DNA of 64,000 nt from Chara braunii (GCA_003427395.1 BFEA01000001.1:12800303-12864302), one strand, 5' to 3'. Shown: positions 1 through 12,164, counted from the stretch's first letter. Numbers and translations: made by a program. Notes: generated by a model not told the origin, from the sequence alone.

Positions 1-32
<32 letters not shown>

Positions 33-38
33 TTTCTC

Positions 39-88
<50 letters not shown>

Positions 89-119
89 TCAATCAATCAA
101 TATCAATCAATCAATCAAA
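1..119. repeat. Compound microsatellite (TC)n-(AC)n-(TCAA)n
   Basis: A (TC)n tract at 1-14 passes into (AC)n to about 32 and then a TCAA/AATC tetranucleotide array to about 118. A similar AATC array lies near 26,264-26,301. It carries no coding signal. Confidence 0.95.
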
Positions 120-599
120 CCTTTTTTTTTTTCAAGTTTTTTGTCTATTTATTTTTAAATTTTGCATCTTTATTTTTCTAAAACACCTTATACCCCTGCA
201 AAAAATAAAAATTCATTTCTTTAAAATACAGGTGAACTCAGGGACCATATATCTGATGATAAAAAATGACAAAAAAAATTCCAGCTTTTCTTTATATATA
301 TTTTTTTAATTGTTTTAAATCGAATTTAGTTTTTGATTTTTTAAAACTCCTAAACAAAGTCGGATTCCAAAAAGAAAAAAAATGGGGTTGTAGGGCTTAA
401 AATTCCCTACAACCCCATATATTTATTTATTTATTTGGGCTATTATTTAATTCAGGAACAATCTGGTAAAATCGGGTCCGCGGCGCGGACCAGGTAGGCC
501 GCGGAGGCGGCCGTGAATACGTCCGCCCTCCGAGCTCGGCCCTGCGGACGCGTCCGCGGACGTTTCATAGATAGCCTCCCATGTGTCGACAATCAGGGT
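120..599. other. AT-rich then GC-rich stretch without a gene
   Basis: The first 300 bases are A/T homopolymer-rich and hold no convincing ORF. From about 470 the base composition switches sharply to CG-rich. The start of element C near 600 is not marked by a recognisable end, so C has been truncated here. One hairpin is listed separately. Confidence 0.6.
382..418. repeat. Perfect 14-bp inverted repeat (hairpin)
   Basis: ATGGGGTTGTAGGG at 382-395 is perfectly complementary to 405-418, with a 9-base A/T loop between. It sits in AT-rich DNA followed by ATTT repeats. It could be the end of a small foldback element. No function is visible. Confidence 0.75.
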
Positions 600-1078
600 A
601 CCACAGAAATTGCCGACAAAGCGGGTCGGGACACGCATGTGGCCCTTAGGGCCAAAGCCAAGAGATATGCGGATTGAATGGAAAGGGTCGTTCCTAAGCC
701 GGCCCGGAAAAGACAGAAAATGACCGAACTGGCTCACGGCAGGCAGGTCCGTAGCTACGAGGCCCGGAACGAGAATACGGGCCCACAACACCAATATAAG
801 TTAGGGGATTTGGTGCAGGTACGCAAATGTGCACGCGACCGCAAACTCGCTCCCAAGTTTTCTGGCTGTTTCCTCGTCGTAGAGCTCGGTCCTAACGGAG
901 CTAACACGGTGCGCATCGCGCCCGAAGCTCCCTCCCCATCGTCCGCCACACTTCCTACTTTCGTCCTCTTCCTCCTTCTGAGAATCTTGATCCATCTCTC
1001 TCTTCTTCATCCGACACAAGCGAGGAACTCGTTTCCTCTCCTTCGTCTGCATCTACCTCCCCCTCACCTTCACCATGA
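600..1078 (+). pseudogene. Integrase C-terminus of element C (GPY/F-like module)
   Basis: From about 678 the frame encodes ARKRQKMTEL, then QVRSYEARN, then a YKLGDLVQVRKCA block and KFSGCFLVVELGP. This matches the integrase tails of A and B, where the module reads YKLGDVVQVRKCA. Such a tail binds DNA non-specifically in Ty3/gypsy integrases. An in-frame TGA lies just before 678. A frameshift near 935-960 moves the reading into the frame that ends in SPSPSP and a TGA at 1076-1078. A and B end in the same Ser-Pro run, so this is probably the true end. Confidence 0.8.
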
Positions 1079-1559
1079 GCTTTATCATTGAGCCAGCCAT
1101 CCCTGCTCAACTTCTTCAACCTCGAACCCTTTTGCGATTCCGCCAAGTCTGCATCCCCGTCTCAGTCTCGATCTTCTCCGATTTGCGCAACTCTTTGGCG
1201 ACGGAGCTTGGTGTGCTGCCGTGGAGATCACCGTATCAACCTACCGAGGTTCAGCAGTCGTTTTAGCGTAAGCTTTGGGAGTTCGGCGCCTTTCGCGGCC
1301 GACTCATAGCGATGTGACAGTGGTAGTAGCCTTCAGCGGCGATTTGTGTACTATTGGCGTGCAGCGGCGTGACGGAGTGGTGACTGACCTTTACCGGTGG
1401 GGACAAGAGTTGGCAGCTGATTGACGGCAGCGACTAGCCCAGCCAGAACGACAAGTAGTGGGGACTGATTGTATCGACACCTTCTCTCTTCGGACCAGCG
1501 CCACTGACCGTGCCCCTCGCCCTCTTCCCCATCTCCATCCCTACCCCGAGCGTCGATGA
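1075..1559 (+). pseudogene. Accessory ORF X1 of element C (frameshifted)
   Basis: The ATG at 1075 overlaps the integrase stop (ATGA), exactly as in A and B. The N-terminus begins MSFIIE (A: MNFLEE). After a frameshift before 1143 the frame gives HPRLSLDLLRFAQLF, matching HPRLSPDLRRFAHFF of A, followed by CAAV and AVVLA blocks that also match. An in-frame stop follows near 1269. The same frame meets a TGA at 1557-1559, which overlaps the next ATG. I recognise no known domain, and nothing suggests a signal peptide or membrane segment. Confidence 0.7.
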
Positions 1560-2461
1560 ATCGTTTCTCCACCTTCTCTCTCCCCTCCAACCTCCTTATC
1601 TTAGAAATCCATCCCTCCCCCACCCTCCCGTTTAGTTTTGCCTACGTTCGCAAGTGGACTGAGTTCGCAACGGTTAGTGTGTGCATGCTCACGGTGAGGT
1701 GCCACTGGTCGCGCTACTATAGCAATCGCGAACTAGAGCAATCTCACGAGATCTCGTTCGTGCTAGCGCAACTGTGGCCGAAAGAGTCTGATACCGACGG
1801 TACGTTGGTAGGATTGTTGTGCGGAGAGATCGCCAAGGGCGGACGAGCCACGGTCGCTTACGAACTCCTCACCTTTTTGTCGCAGCTCGTCGACGATCTA
1901 CCGACGAGCATCATCTCCTACAATCCCAGCGATCCGAAGCAGGCGGGACCCGAAACTCTGGAACGGAAGTTGATGCCAACAGTAATCCGGGCAAATTGTA
2001 CAGAGGATTACGGTCAGTATCTGAGCGATCACGATCCGACGGCTTGGTGTTACCTGGACTTGGACGAGCTTGCGCCTGACAACTCCGATTTCAACGAGTT
2101 TTGGCAAGCACATCGGGAGAACGGAGAGTTGCCATCAGACGACGATCCAGGTCGCATAGCCATCGCTGGACTATCGGAGGAGGAGTCAGAAGCCCAGTCG
2201 ACTTCCAAGGAAGAAGGAGAGGCATCAGCGCCTGAACCCCGGGAAGCTGTACAAGCACCGTCGCTCGCTAAAGGAGGATCGGCCCTAAATCCCGCTACCC
2301 CCTCGGACGTTGTTAGTCGGCACGATGGCGCGCCAGCCTCCCGCAGGCGCCACCGCCCTCGCTCACCTTCTCCGGCCGCTTCCGCCCCCTCCGCGCTTCG
2401 TCCCCGTCCTCCTCCCCGCCCGGACTTACCGTCCTCGTCCCGTCTGCCGCCGCCCCCTTGA
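1556..2461 (+). CDS. Accessory ORF X2 of element C
   Basis: An uninterrupted 301-codon ORF starts at an ATG that overlaps the X1 stop. It is homologous to X2 of A and B: an N-terminal IHP block, then CMLTVRCHW (A: CLVEVRLTW), then QLVDDLPTSIIS (A: QLADDLPLDIIS). The C-terminal third changes character to an acidic Ser/Glu stretch and then an Arg/Ser/Pro-rich tail (RRRHRPRSPSP). The layout of globular part, acidic linker and basic tail is shared with A. It has no recognised domain. It is the longest intact copy of X2 in the window. Confidence 0.7.
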   Translation: MNRFSTFSLPSNLLILEIHPSPTLPFSFAYVRKWTEFATVSVCMLTVRCHWSRYYSNRELEQSHEISFVLAQLWPKESDTDGTLVGLLCGEIAKGGRATVAYELLTFLSQLVDDLPTSIISYNPSDPKQAGPETLERKLMPTVIRANCTEDYGQYLSDHDPTAWCYLDLDELAPDNSDFNEFWQAHRENGELPSDDDPGRIAIAGLSEEESEAQSTSKEEGEASAPEPREAVQAPSLAKGGSALNPATPSDVVSRHDGAPASRRRHRPRSPSPAASAPSALRPRPPPRPDLPSSSRLPPPP

Positions 2462-2917
2462 CTTCCTCCGCTTCCGACCTCTACCCCATCTCGAGTTCCC
2501 CATGAACTATCGAGTCTTTGCCAGCGGCTTCTTCTGTCACCACTTCGCCGCTCGTCTCCTTTGCACGGTCTTCCCCATCAATCCCCCTCCTTCCCTCTCA
2601 ATATCCTTCTCTTTAGTGTCGCCTGGACACGGTCCAACCACATGGAGTTGTACTGCGTCATTTCCGGCACCTTTCCTGCTATGGAGGACTACGAGTCTCT
2701 AAGAGACAACGTCCTTCGAACTATTCACTCCCTATATCCCAATTACCTCCTTTCCCTGTCTCGACCCAATCATCGTTTCCCCCGCGCACATCGGATCGTA
2801 CATTTTATCGATCCCGGTGATGAAGCGGAGGATTATTTCCCTCCACTCCCACCCGAATGGCCCCGACCCCTCTATCATCCCCTCCTTGTCGACTACCGCC
2901 GGACGGATTTTCAATAA
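2325..2917 (+). pseudogene. Accessory ORF X3 of element C (one frameshift)
   Basis: The ATG at 2325 lies inside the 3' end of X2 in another frame and overlaps it by 137 nt, as in A. The N-terminal part is Pro/Arg-rich and reaches RRPLDFL (A: RRPLDYL). A frameshift near 2560 moves the reading into the frame that gives LLFSVAW, then ELYCVISGTFPAMED, LYPNYLLSL and HRIVHF, close to EVYCVITGTIPACED, LYPDYLASL and HRIVRY of A. It ends at the TAA at 2915-2917. In copy B both halves lie in one frame, so I treat X3 as one gene. Function is unknown. Confidence 0.65.
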
Positions 2918-3197
2918 CGAGGTCAGGGTGCAGAGTACATGGAGGATCCGCGGACGATGATGGCGTCACCTGGACGGCCTCCGACGGTTCCAGCAGCTCG
3001 AGCCAACAGACTCACGAAGAAATTGCAATTGAAGTTGGCGTCAACATGAACTCTGGCTCAATTACCTGCTCGATGCTAACATTCTCTCTCCTGATACACT
3101 TGGTTTCTCATGCATCCTCTCATCCCCCTCTCTCCTCCTCCGCCATAGCATGCAATCAGGAGATCGCATAATTTTGGAACCCCATGCGCGTCACATA

Positions 3198-5815
3198 TGT
3201 GACGTACTAGTTTTCGGATTTGCGCCATCTTCCAGACCCCTTCCATTTTGTTTTCCCTGCAGCCAGATGTGTATAGTCTGAAACCCCCCTCCCCTCCCCT
3301 CTCTGTCTATGCCTGATTAAAGGTACCTTGCGGAGATCTATCAGCCCCTTTCCCTTTTTCCTTGTTTTGTTTTTGAGTGAAAATGCATGAGAATTTCGCA
3401 CGCCTTAACGAGTGCGCTTGGAATTTGGCTCGGCAGTTAGAAATCCCGGAATTATAGGAATACCGCGCGACCTTTCGCGTGCGAATGTTCTCGGCCTCAA
3501 CTTTGAAAACTCTGGGAAATTCTTGTACGAATATGGATCGACGGAAGATTTTTCTTTCCCGCGTTTGTTTTGCGCGTGGGTATGATATTTTCAATTTTTG
3601 AATAAGCATAGGATTGGGAAAAACTGCAACTGTTTTGGTGCCCATTTCCCCTCTTGCCGACCAACGCCATGCCAGCAAGCTCCCTCCTCCTTCCTCCCTC
3701 GCGTTCCTCTCACCATACTTCTTCGCGCGCACATGCTTCCTCGCCCCCGCCTCCTGTAACTGTTTTGCCCTCCTCTTCCTCAGCACGCGCCTTTTTTCTT
3801 CCTCCTTCTTGATCATTTGAATCTTGGACCCGTTTCGTGCTATCCTTCCCGCTCCTCCTCTTCCCGCTCTAAAATCCGCGCTCGAAAACCCAGTCGATTC
3901 TCTCTCTCCCCACCTAACCAAGGAGAAGCGTCGTGTAAGCTCTTACTGCACGACGATTCTGGTTGGCTGAGGTCGAGTTAGGAGGATCAACATGGCTTTC
4001 GATAGGCGGCCACTTTCAAATTCTCCTATGTCCTCCTCTGCCTCACCCTTCACCCTTCTCCGCATCTCTCTCCCTTCTCGCAACTCTAAATTCCGCCGAC
4101 GCCCCCGCAAAGCTCTCTCTCAACTCATCGGCCAGCTTCCGGGAAGTAGTGGCTAGGTGATGTGTACGGTGCGAGTCGGAAAGTCCTGACGAGCCGACTG
4201 TAGACTGGCTGGCGGTGCGCTATATTGCCACGACGGACTGTGGGATCCGGGCAAGCCACGTCGAGACTAAGTTAGCGAGGTGACAATCGCAGTGGTGGAG
4301 GATGATGCGCGACGGCCGGGATCGTCGGCGTCAGAATGCGGACAAGTAATCTGAGTTGAGTGTATGACTGGCCCGGGGTCGTGTTGGAATTTAATGGCGA
4401 GTATGCCTCTTGGTTGCGACTCTATTCTTTGGTGTAAGTTTGCGGCGGTAAAGCCGAACTTTCTTCCATTCCTCGATCTCTTGTAATTTCTCCTCCGATC
4501 TTTATTCCTCCTTCTCTCTCTTCCTTCGATTGTGGATGGTTCTATGTAATAAGCCAAAGATTGGCATGTGATGGAATGAGTGTGTTGATTGTATTCAAAT
4601 GGTTTCTTTCGGAACTCTTCCATTAGTTTCCTGGGTAGTCCCCCAAGCTATTGGATTTTGTCTTGTGAACGGTGGATGCGCGTGTATCAACCACCAAGGA
4701 TTCTTCCCTTGACGTCAACCTTATTGGGAAATTGCATGATTGTCAATTTTCGCACCTTCCACAGTGAATGCATGCACGGGAGATGAGAGTGAACGAGTAC
4801 GAAACCCGTTTTGATTAGGGCGAGTCGATAGCAGGGGCAATGTTGTTGGGATTTGGAGATGCAAGAATGCTTTGATTTGTGATTCTCGAAGGAAAGTTGC
4901 GAGTATGTGATGCATGATCCAAGTACAAAAATAATGGTTGTGTCCCGCCACACATGAACTTTCCTTTCTCTTTCTCAGAACCCTTTGTTTCTCGTGTCTG
5001 ACCTTTCCGATTGGATTGCTAGGATTACATGCACGCGATGAATGATTAAGATATTCCTGATTGTTTGTCATGTGGACTAACGGGCTCAATCCGACTATGC
5101 GCCAGCCTCACGTAGCCCCTATTCGCCCCTTTCCGTATAACGAGGACAGGACGCGAATCTGCGAGTGGGACATACGAGAAGCCGTCGCAAAGATCGGTGG
5201 GCACTGGGCAGTAGTATTTCCCTCCTGAAAATCGGTGCTCTGGGTTTGTAGGCGTCGGGTTTGTTATTGTGGATACGCACTTCCCGCCGTACTCGCTACT
5301 ACTACCCTTAAGGAGTTGATCGTCATCCCGTGGTCGGCAGTGGCACCCCATTGGCCTAACACCTTGTGTAGTGATTGCCAACGTTTCAATCACTACCAAT
5401 CGAAGGGGTTCCATTATCGAACGCCGAACGAGGACTAGTATAAGGAAAGGGCCACGCGATTGAGACCGTCCACGTCGGATTCAGAATTGTGTAGCGTGCA
5501 GCGCCGGGAGATAGTGCGAAAACGGGATACTAAACACATGCCCGCTCCCTTCCACTCCAAATGACGACCCGTGGCCCGGTGGGAAGTTCGACAGTACTTT
5601 TGGATTGAATTCAAAACTTCCCCACGTCGCAAACCCCACCAGATTGCTCACTTCATCAGACCAACACGGGGGATTTCAGTTTTGTCTGTGTCCCCACACT
5701 CAATTTTCCAAAAATCCTTGGCACACCCCATCTTGCTGTTTTTCGGGGCCTCTCTTTCGCACCTTTAGCACTCCGAACGGAAAACAGCGCAGGGGCGTGA
5801 GGTTTGCGCGTCACA
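3198..5815 (+). repeat. 3' LTR of element C
   Basis: It starts TGTGACGTACTAG and ends GAGGTTTGCGCGTCACA, so TGTGACG and CGTCACA form a 7-bp terminal inverted repeat of TG...CA type. Both ends match the LTR ends of A and B although most of the interior is diverged. At 2,618 bp it is longer than the roughly 2.33 kb LTRs of A and B. The bases just upstream form the palindrome CGTCACATATGTGACG across the junction, also as in A and B. No partner LTR is in the window. Confidence 0.8.
5241..5438 (+). pseudogene. LTR-encoded ORF0 remnant of element C
   Basis: Inside the LTR, one frame encodes GFVIVDTHFPPYSLLLP and, after a one-step frameshift, ELIVIPWSAVAPHWPNTLC followed by SDC. The ORF at the same relative place in the A LTR reads GFVEITTSFPPFRLLLP and then VVPWPAIAPYWPNTFC followed by VNC. 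Shared protein blocks with a C-x2-C in otherwise diverged LTRs argue that this was coding. The function is unknown. Confidence 0.6.
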
Positions 5816-7471
5816 CCGGCGCCTTGGCTCTTGCATGGGCCCACAACCTGAACAGTCGGTTGGTTTAGTCCGCAGTAGGACGGCAGATAAGTGGATTTGG
5901 GGTGTGGGCTGAGCGTTCCGTGGGGGGGCGTGCTGAGGCAGTGTTATGCTTCTAGATTCCCCCAGGGTCTGAGTAAGGGATCCCCTGACTTTCCCTTTAC
6001 AGCTCTGTTTCTTGCTTTTGCATTTTCTTTGGTTGTTTTCCTCTGCTCCTTCCGGGACAGAGACCATTATTTCCTTTTCTTTCGATTCTAGCCCGTCAGT
6101 TTTCTTTCCGGGATTTTGTGAGGACCTGGCCTCAATAACATTTTAGGGGTGACGGTAGTTTCGGTTCTTTATTTGGCAAGATTTAGGTCTCTGGTAGGAC
6201 ATGGAGTGAATAGGCAAATGGTTCTCCTTAGCTTTGTTTGTTTTATCCCTTTGTTAGGGCATACTCACGCGGGGACCTATAATCCCAGAATCCCAAAAAA
6301 ACTTGAAGGGGTAAAAGGCCGGTCACACGGATCTACCAAATTCGGAAATGTACTATTCCAGTGCCCATTTGTCAGCTGCCTGGGAAGCCGCGGGGCAAGT
6401 GATTTTGCAGCCACCTCTGGAGGTGACCGCAAATGCCCTTTCTCAGTTGTTGCATTTGTCTTTGAAAATTGGCAAATCACAAAAGTGGATGTCGCCGTGT
6501 GACCAGCCAAGTACCAAATCCCCATTTCTCCAGATGGCCGCGACCTTGTCCCATCTGAAAAGGCACAGCAGTGTGACCTGAACCATGCCCAAAACCTCAA
6601 ATCGGCCCTTCCCAAATCCGCATATTTTGCGTATTGGGGGTCACAGTGTGAGTATGCCCTTAATGTTGTTGCCTTACTTACCTTTGTTCTTTTTTGGCTT
6701 GTGAAGTTTTGTAGTCCATGATGGAAGGTTCTGTTTCCATCCTTCAGGGATGCGGATATAATCAGAGGTCAGCAGAGTCAGGTTTCGGCCATTTCCCTTC
6801 GCCTGTGGTACTGTGTTGCTCTTCTTTCCGGGTTGTTTGTTGAGGATTCCCGGCCTCAGTGCTATTCCAGGATTTATAATGAAGCCCTGAGGGCCCCTTT
6901 TTCTGTAAAAAAAAAATAAAAAAATAAAAAAATAAATCATTTTACGAGTAATAAAGCCACTGCTAAAAAAAAAAGAAAAAAATCAAGCTGGTGTGAACCG
7001 GTTAGGAGTGCCATTTCAGGCTGCTGGGAAGACCATGAGGATCATCTTTTCTGTTTGTAGTACTTTGTACGTTTACCCTAGGCTGACCTGGTGTTGAAAC
7101 CACCTGCACCTCTCCCATAGATTGGCTGCTGGAGAAGACAATAGATAGTACAAGCGTTTCCAGTCGGATGAGGATGAGAACTTGTTCACTCCCTCTAGTA
7201 GCCCGTTCATTCATCATTGTCCCGGCTTGTTAAGCCCCGCGACTTTAGGTTAAGTTGCGGTTACCCTCAGGCGCCGTGGTGTTCTAACTACTCGGGGACG
7301 ATATGCCTTCGCTGTTCCTGCCTGGGGCTGTGTGCTTCCATAGCTTCTTGGTTAGCATTTCGCCCACTGTTGCGTGCTTTTGGACCTTCTTGGTTATCAT
7401 TTCGCTCAGTGCACGTCCATAAAGTCGGCAAAGGTCCCAAGGTCTTCGGCCAGGCTGCGGACTCACATTCA

Positions 7472-7472
<1 letters not shown>
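5816..7472. other. Non-coding stretch downstream of LTR C
   Basis: No gene is supportable here. The stretch holds short A-rich runs (6,907-6,935 and 6,966-6,980) and scattered short ORFs without recognisable protein features. It may contain decayed transposon sequence that I cannot classify. Confidence 0.5.

Positions 7473-7514
<42 letters not shown>
7473..7514. repeat. Poly(A) run, about 42 bases
   Basis: An uninterrupted A tract is flanked by GGCTGCGGACTCACAT-like and GGCTGGAGACTCACAT-like words (7,453-7,469 and 7,516-7,532), an imperfect direct duplication. This suggests a retroposed insertion reduced to its tail. Confidence 0.6.
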
Positions 7515-7518
<4 letters not shown>

Positions 7519-8251
7519 CTGGAGACTCACATGACAGACTGTACAGTTGCATGCCATTCGGTGGGAGTTTGCACTTCACGGGACCGACCACCTACAACTC
7601 CTCCAGTGTCTTCTACGTCCATGTAACCACCTCACGGAGTAAGTTAATTGTTTGAGTGGTGTGTTCCTTTCCAGCAAGTGCCGGAATACCGAAAGTTGTT
7701 GCTATGCAGGAGAGGGAGTCCCGCATACCGACAATTGGCCCGAAAAATGGACAGGGCAATTGAAGACGAAGGCAGCATTCTCTACAATACACCTGTTGTT
7801 CCCTTCTGCCTGCAGCACCCAGCTCCATCAGCACTTATTACATGATATAGGAGGAATCTGGAAGATAGCTACATCGTGAACGTATTACCTCCCCATCGAC
7901 CAGATGGCCCAACAAAGCGCCTGAGCTGTCCTCTTCCTCCTCACATCCCTCTCTCCTTTCCCCCTTAAGAGTTCTTCCAATTGCGCTTGAAAACAAACGT
8001 AACGTTGTTCAAGAGGTAACCACAACCCAAAGAACCCAAAGCAATAGTTTATAAAAATCCCAAGGCTTGCTGAGCCCATTCTGAGGGCTGCACTATTTCT
8101 ATGCCACAATCACCCAGTGTTGCTTTCAATGGATCTCGAGGCTTCAGGAGGCTCAGCAACAGGAAGAGTGCGGCTTGGCAAGGACCTTTCAGAGTTCACC
8201 ACAAGTGTCCTCCTCTCCTACAGTGGGTACGGTACTCCTCAATCCACTGCC

Positions 8252-8301
8252 TGCAATAGAATAGAACCTCAATAACTGACCCTTTTTTTTTTTTTTTTTT
8301 N

Positions 8302-8344
<43 letters not shown>

Positions 8345-8384
8345 GGGGGGTCCAGTGCTGCACAACGTGCAATAGAATAGAACC
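8252..8384 (-). mobile_element. Short retroposed insertion with poly(T)/poly(A) and 17-bp duplication
   Basis: TGCAATAGAATAGAACC occurs at 8,252-8,268 and again at 8,368-8,384. Between the copies is a T tract of about 60 bases (8,282-8,343, one N), a G run and about 20 other bases. Read on the - strand this is a short body ending in poly(A) inside a 17-bp target duplication, the signature of LINE-mediated retroposition. It has no coding capacity. Confidence 0.7.
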
Positions 8385-8585
8385 ACCAGTGTGCCGGGGT
8401 ATTCTCGCTGTATAGATCGTACACGCAGAAGCCGCCACAGTTTCAATGCACAGCCCGCCTGCAGCGGATCCACTACGCAATTCATGGGGACTTCTGCTTT
8501 AGGAGAAATATTTTCTTTTTTTTTTCTGGGAACTGGTGGGGTCTCATGACGGATGTTCAGTCAGCATCAAAATTGTAACACTCGG

Positions 8586-8634
<49 letters not shown>
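8586..8634. repeat. Poly(A) run followed by purine-rich tract
   Basis: About 49 A residues are followed by roughly 200 bases of AG-rich sequence with AGG repeats (8,640-8,830). I could not find a flanking duplication. Confidence 0.7.
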
Positions 8635-8635
<1 letters not shown>

Positions 8636-9677
8636 AACGAGCGAGGAGGAGGGGAGGAGGGGGGCAAAAGAAAGAAAGACTTGAAGAGGAACTTCAAGAC
8701 GTAGAACAGGAAACTCGAGGACAAGATTCACAGAGATGACAAGAGCACATATTAGGACAAAGCAGAAGAGCAACATGAGGAAAATGAAGAAAAGGAGGAG
8801 GAGGAGGAGGATAGCAAGAGGAAGAATCGAGGACGACGGACAATGACAACTACACTTAAGCATCTCTTCTATGATGATACAAATGTCGGGATGATTTATG
8901 GTGATACAACTGGTACGGTATCATCATGATCATGTTAGTTCTGTACAATAGCTCCGCGTCCCTCTGCTCCAAAAGAGGGCACATCAGAAATTTATAAAGC
9001 GAAAAACCAAAAGGAAAGCAGGAGTAGGAAAGTGGGAAGACCAAAGAATGAGAATGTGTCAGATATAAACTTGTTGAAGTTTTTTTCCAGCGAAGCACTG
9101 TCGCCACCCATCCATCCACGTAACACGAGAGGTTCTGGCATCTCAAACTCAAATGCAGACCAACAGCACTACCTTCTCCCTCATTCAGATTTTTTGCGAA
9201 AACTTCATCTTCTTGATGCCAGAAGCGATGCGAGCACACTCCCAAGTCGCGATCCGGGCAAACTCTGTCGACAGCAAAGAATGTGTACTCCTACTACGCC
9301 AGCCCCAAATGCACAGCGAATTCCATAGTCGACACCCGAGTAGACCCACCGGCCGATTCAACGCTGCAGAAAAACCGTCGCAGTGCTCTCGTGTCCCCTC
9401 GAGCAAGCAAAGGCTCCTGACAGCTCCATCGCGACCTCCGAACGGCGAGCAGCCCCCCCCCCCCCCTGCAGATGTTTCAATCAATTGAAAAAGAAAGAAA
9501 AAGGAAACAAAAAAGAAACAAAAAACTGGTGCAATTGGATAATAAATTATGGAGGTTTGACTCTCTCTCTCTCTCTCTCTCTTCTTCGCTGCCCACCCGC
9601 AAGCAAGCAAAGAGCCGACTACTAGATCCTTCTTCGATTTATGAAATGACGAGTGGTGGTGACTCACATCCCTTCCT

Positions 9678-9787
9678 GGGCAAGGTCCCACTTGCGGAAA
9701 TTAGGAGATTTCGGCCGTTGATCTTTGCTATCTACGGTCAGTACCTCTTCATTCGCGCAACTTCAAGTTGAAAGTGGGACCTAGCCC
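9678..9787 (+). mobile_element. MITE family M1, copy 1
   Basis: The ends GGGCAAGGTCCCACTT and AAGTGGGACCTAGCCC are inverted repeats. The interior contains the TTGATCTTTGCTATCTACGG block shared with copies 2 and 3. At 110 bp it has no coding capacity, so it is a foldback non-autonomous element. Confidence 0.8.
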
Positions 9788-10341
9788 CCGCGTATGTAAG
9801 AGGCAGGCCTCCCCAGGACTCGTTACGACGACCAGTCGGCCGCCAAAACCTACCAAACGGCCGACTACTTGGTTTGTTTCCCGTCAGCACAGCATTGTCA
9901 CGCATGATGGACTTCAATGGAGATCCATCTGGACCCTGACGGCGACCAGATTCAATCTGAGCGGTAGCACTACTATGAGCATGCTCTGGGCAGAATAAGT
10001 CTGTCTCTGGCACCCAGATACGGAGGAGCTTTACGGTAGAGCATTCCGAAGCCCAACCTCGGAGGGGCTGCGGATAGGCTTCAGAGCAGAGTGGCTTCTT
10101 CTCTAGCAAGGGGGAGGATCGCCTCGCTGCTCACAGCAAAAAACAAAGAGGACACTGCCCCTTGGTCGAGTGTCGGTTTGGCGTTTCGTGTGCAAATAGG
10201 GCCGTGGAGACCCTCGTGGTGGGGTCCACACGTACCGAGATCGTCCATTTCTGTACATCGGTTACGAAAGTCGATGGCAGCAGCAAAGACCAGCGTCGGT
10301 GGTGGGACCACTTACTGACCCGGTCCTGCAGCACCTCGTCC

Positions 10342-10450
10342 GGGGCAAGAAAGGTCCCACTCGCACGAATTATTAAGAGAGAATAACTGACCGTAGATAG
10401 CAAAGATCAACGGCCGAAATCTCCTAATTTGCGCAAGTGGGACCTTGCTC
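10342..10450 (-). mobile_element. MITE family M1, copy 2
   Basis: This is the same element as at 9,678-9,787 in the opposite orientation. The stretch 10,387-10,450 is nearly the exact reverse complement of 9,678-9,740. The left end carries GGGGCAAGAAAGGTCCCACTC, with small insertions relative to the other copies. Confidence 0.8.
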
Positions 10451-12164
10451 GCGGTGGCAGAAAGCTCAGGAACGAGTAGGGAAAATGGGGGGACGGATTC
10501 ATGGCTCGGACGAGCCTGTGAAGAGAAGTGTGCATCGCCAAGCACAAGTGTGACTCGCGCCGGAGAGGAGAACCCACCCACCCAAAACCACAGACCCCAC
10601 CACCTCTCTCCCCCAAGACACGCACAAAACACGGACACGCCCGGCGACACGGAGTAGGCAACACAAGACAAGAAAGAGAGGCAGCTACCACTGCGCGTGT
10701 TGATGATGCGGCGACCGCACCGCAAAAGGAAGGACTCGGAGGCGAAGCGAGCATCCCCACAAACGTCTTCTGGGAGGAGAAACGAGCACGCCGAGTTCGT
10801 CGCTCTTCTTCTGTAAGGGGCCTACTAAGGGAACAAGGAGAGGGGAGCACAGTTATTGACACGGGTAGTTGGCGTTCTTTCCCCGTACCCAGGAACGTAG
10901 ACATCCGCCCTACCTACCCCCTAGTATGTAGCAAGTCATTTCACACTCTTCGACAAGGAGAGGAGAGGAGGGAAAATGAGAACGGAAAATGGGGAGCAAT
11001 GAGATCGACATAGGAAGCGTAGGTGCATGTTGAAGCACTGGCAAAACAAGGGACATGTTGTATGACTCGTTCCAAACGGCAAAAGGACACAAGGACATCA
11101 ATGTGACTTTCCGCAGATCTTTTACACTCTCCAAGGTACGGATATAATATATATAGTTTGAAATCGGACCCCCACGTGCACCATGGAGTAAGGGCGTGCT
11201 CACGTTTATACTCTCGTGAACGTATTCGGTCGCATTTACGGCCAGCCGACAAAGTCCTACTGGGTGCGCTCGAAGTCGTGTGGGGTCTTCATCGGCCGCC
11301 TCGTTGGCGGAAACGGCGCGGCCGGGCGAGTATGAATGCAGTCGCATGAGGAATGACGTTAGGACGGAGCTCGTTATCCTCTCTCTCTCTCTCAGTTTCT
11401 CTCTCTCTCTCTCTCTCACACAGTTTCTCTCTCTCTCTCTTTTTCTTTCGTTCTTTTGAATGTTGTGGATTTTCCTGGCGATCGAATGACATCCTGCTTT
11501 CGGAATCTGTACTAGTGGATGTCGTCGATGACGATGATAATGATGATGACGGTCGATGACAATGAGGTCGGGACGATAGAGATTCTGAAGAGAGATTGAA
11601 GCTATGCCGATGATAACGATCGTCACCGTTTTGTTTGTGTCTCTGCACAGCTACTTTCTCAGCTTCGGGACGAGTATCAAGCAGCTGCTGGCGGCTGCCG
11701 CAGATGGCAGATTGCCCCGGAAAGTGCGTGTGTAGGTGAGCGCAAGATTATGACGATGCCAGGGAGTCGCTATAGATTAAACGCACGATCAACTAACAGG
11801 CGCTTGTCAGAATATAAAGGGATTTCTTTCATTCCCGACGATCCAGAAAACAAACTCCTACTCGGAAGTTTCGACGAATTGAGTGGGCGCGCAATATTCC
11901 AAGGGGCGCGCACGGGGAGCAGAGAGATGAGGGTCCACAGGGAATAGACAAGGGTAAGGTTGCACCAAGTAACAGTACTCGACCGGGCCAATGTCGCCAG
12001 GTTTCCACTCTCTCCCCCTCCCCAGCCGTCAACGCCGACCTCTCAAATCACTGCCTCTCTATAAGAACGACAGCGATCCAGCGGCCGAGGGAGCAAGATT
12101 CTTGCACGGTCCTTTTCACTTCTTCTGGATGGTGCCCCTTTCATTCTACCCCCCACTACAATCT

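Larger units (their letters stand above)
600..5815 (+). mobile_element. Ty3/gypsy remnant C (3' part with 3' LTR)
   Basis: This is the 3' portion of a diverged relative of elements A and B: the integrase C-terminus, the three accessory ORFs X1-X3 in the same order, then a complete 3' LTR. The gag, protease and RT region and the 5' LTR are absent on the left. The coding parts contain frameshifts. Many amino-acid blocks are shared with A/B while the intervening DNA differs greatly, so C is a separate lineage of the family and the most useful comparison for deciding which ORFs are real. Confidence 0.85.
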
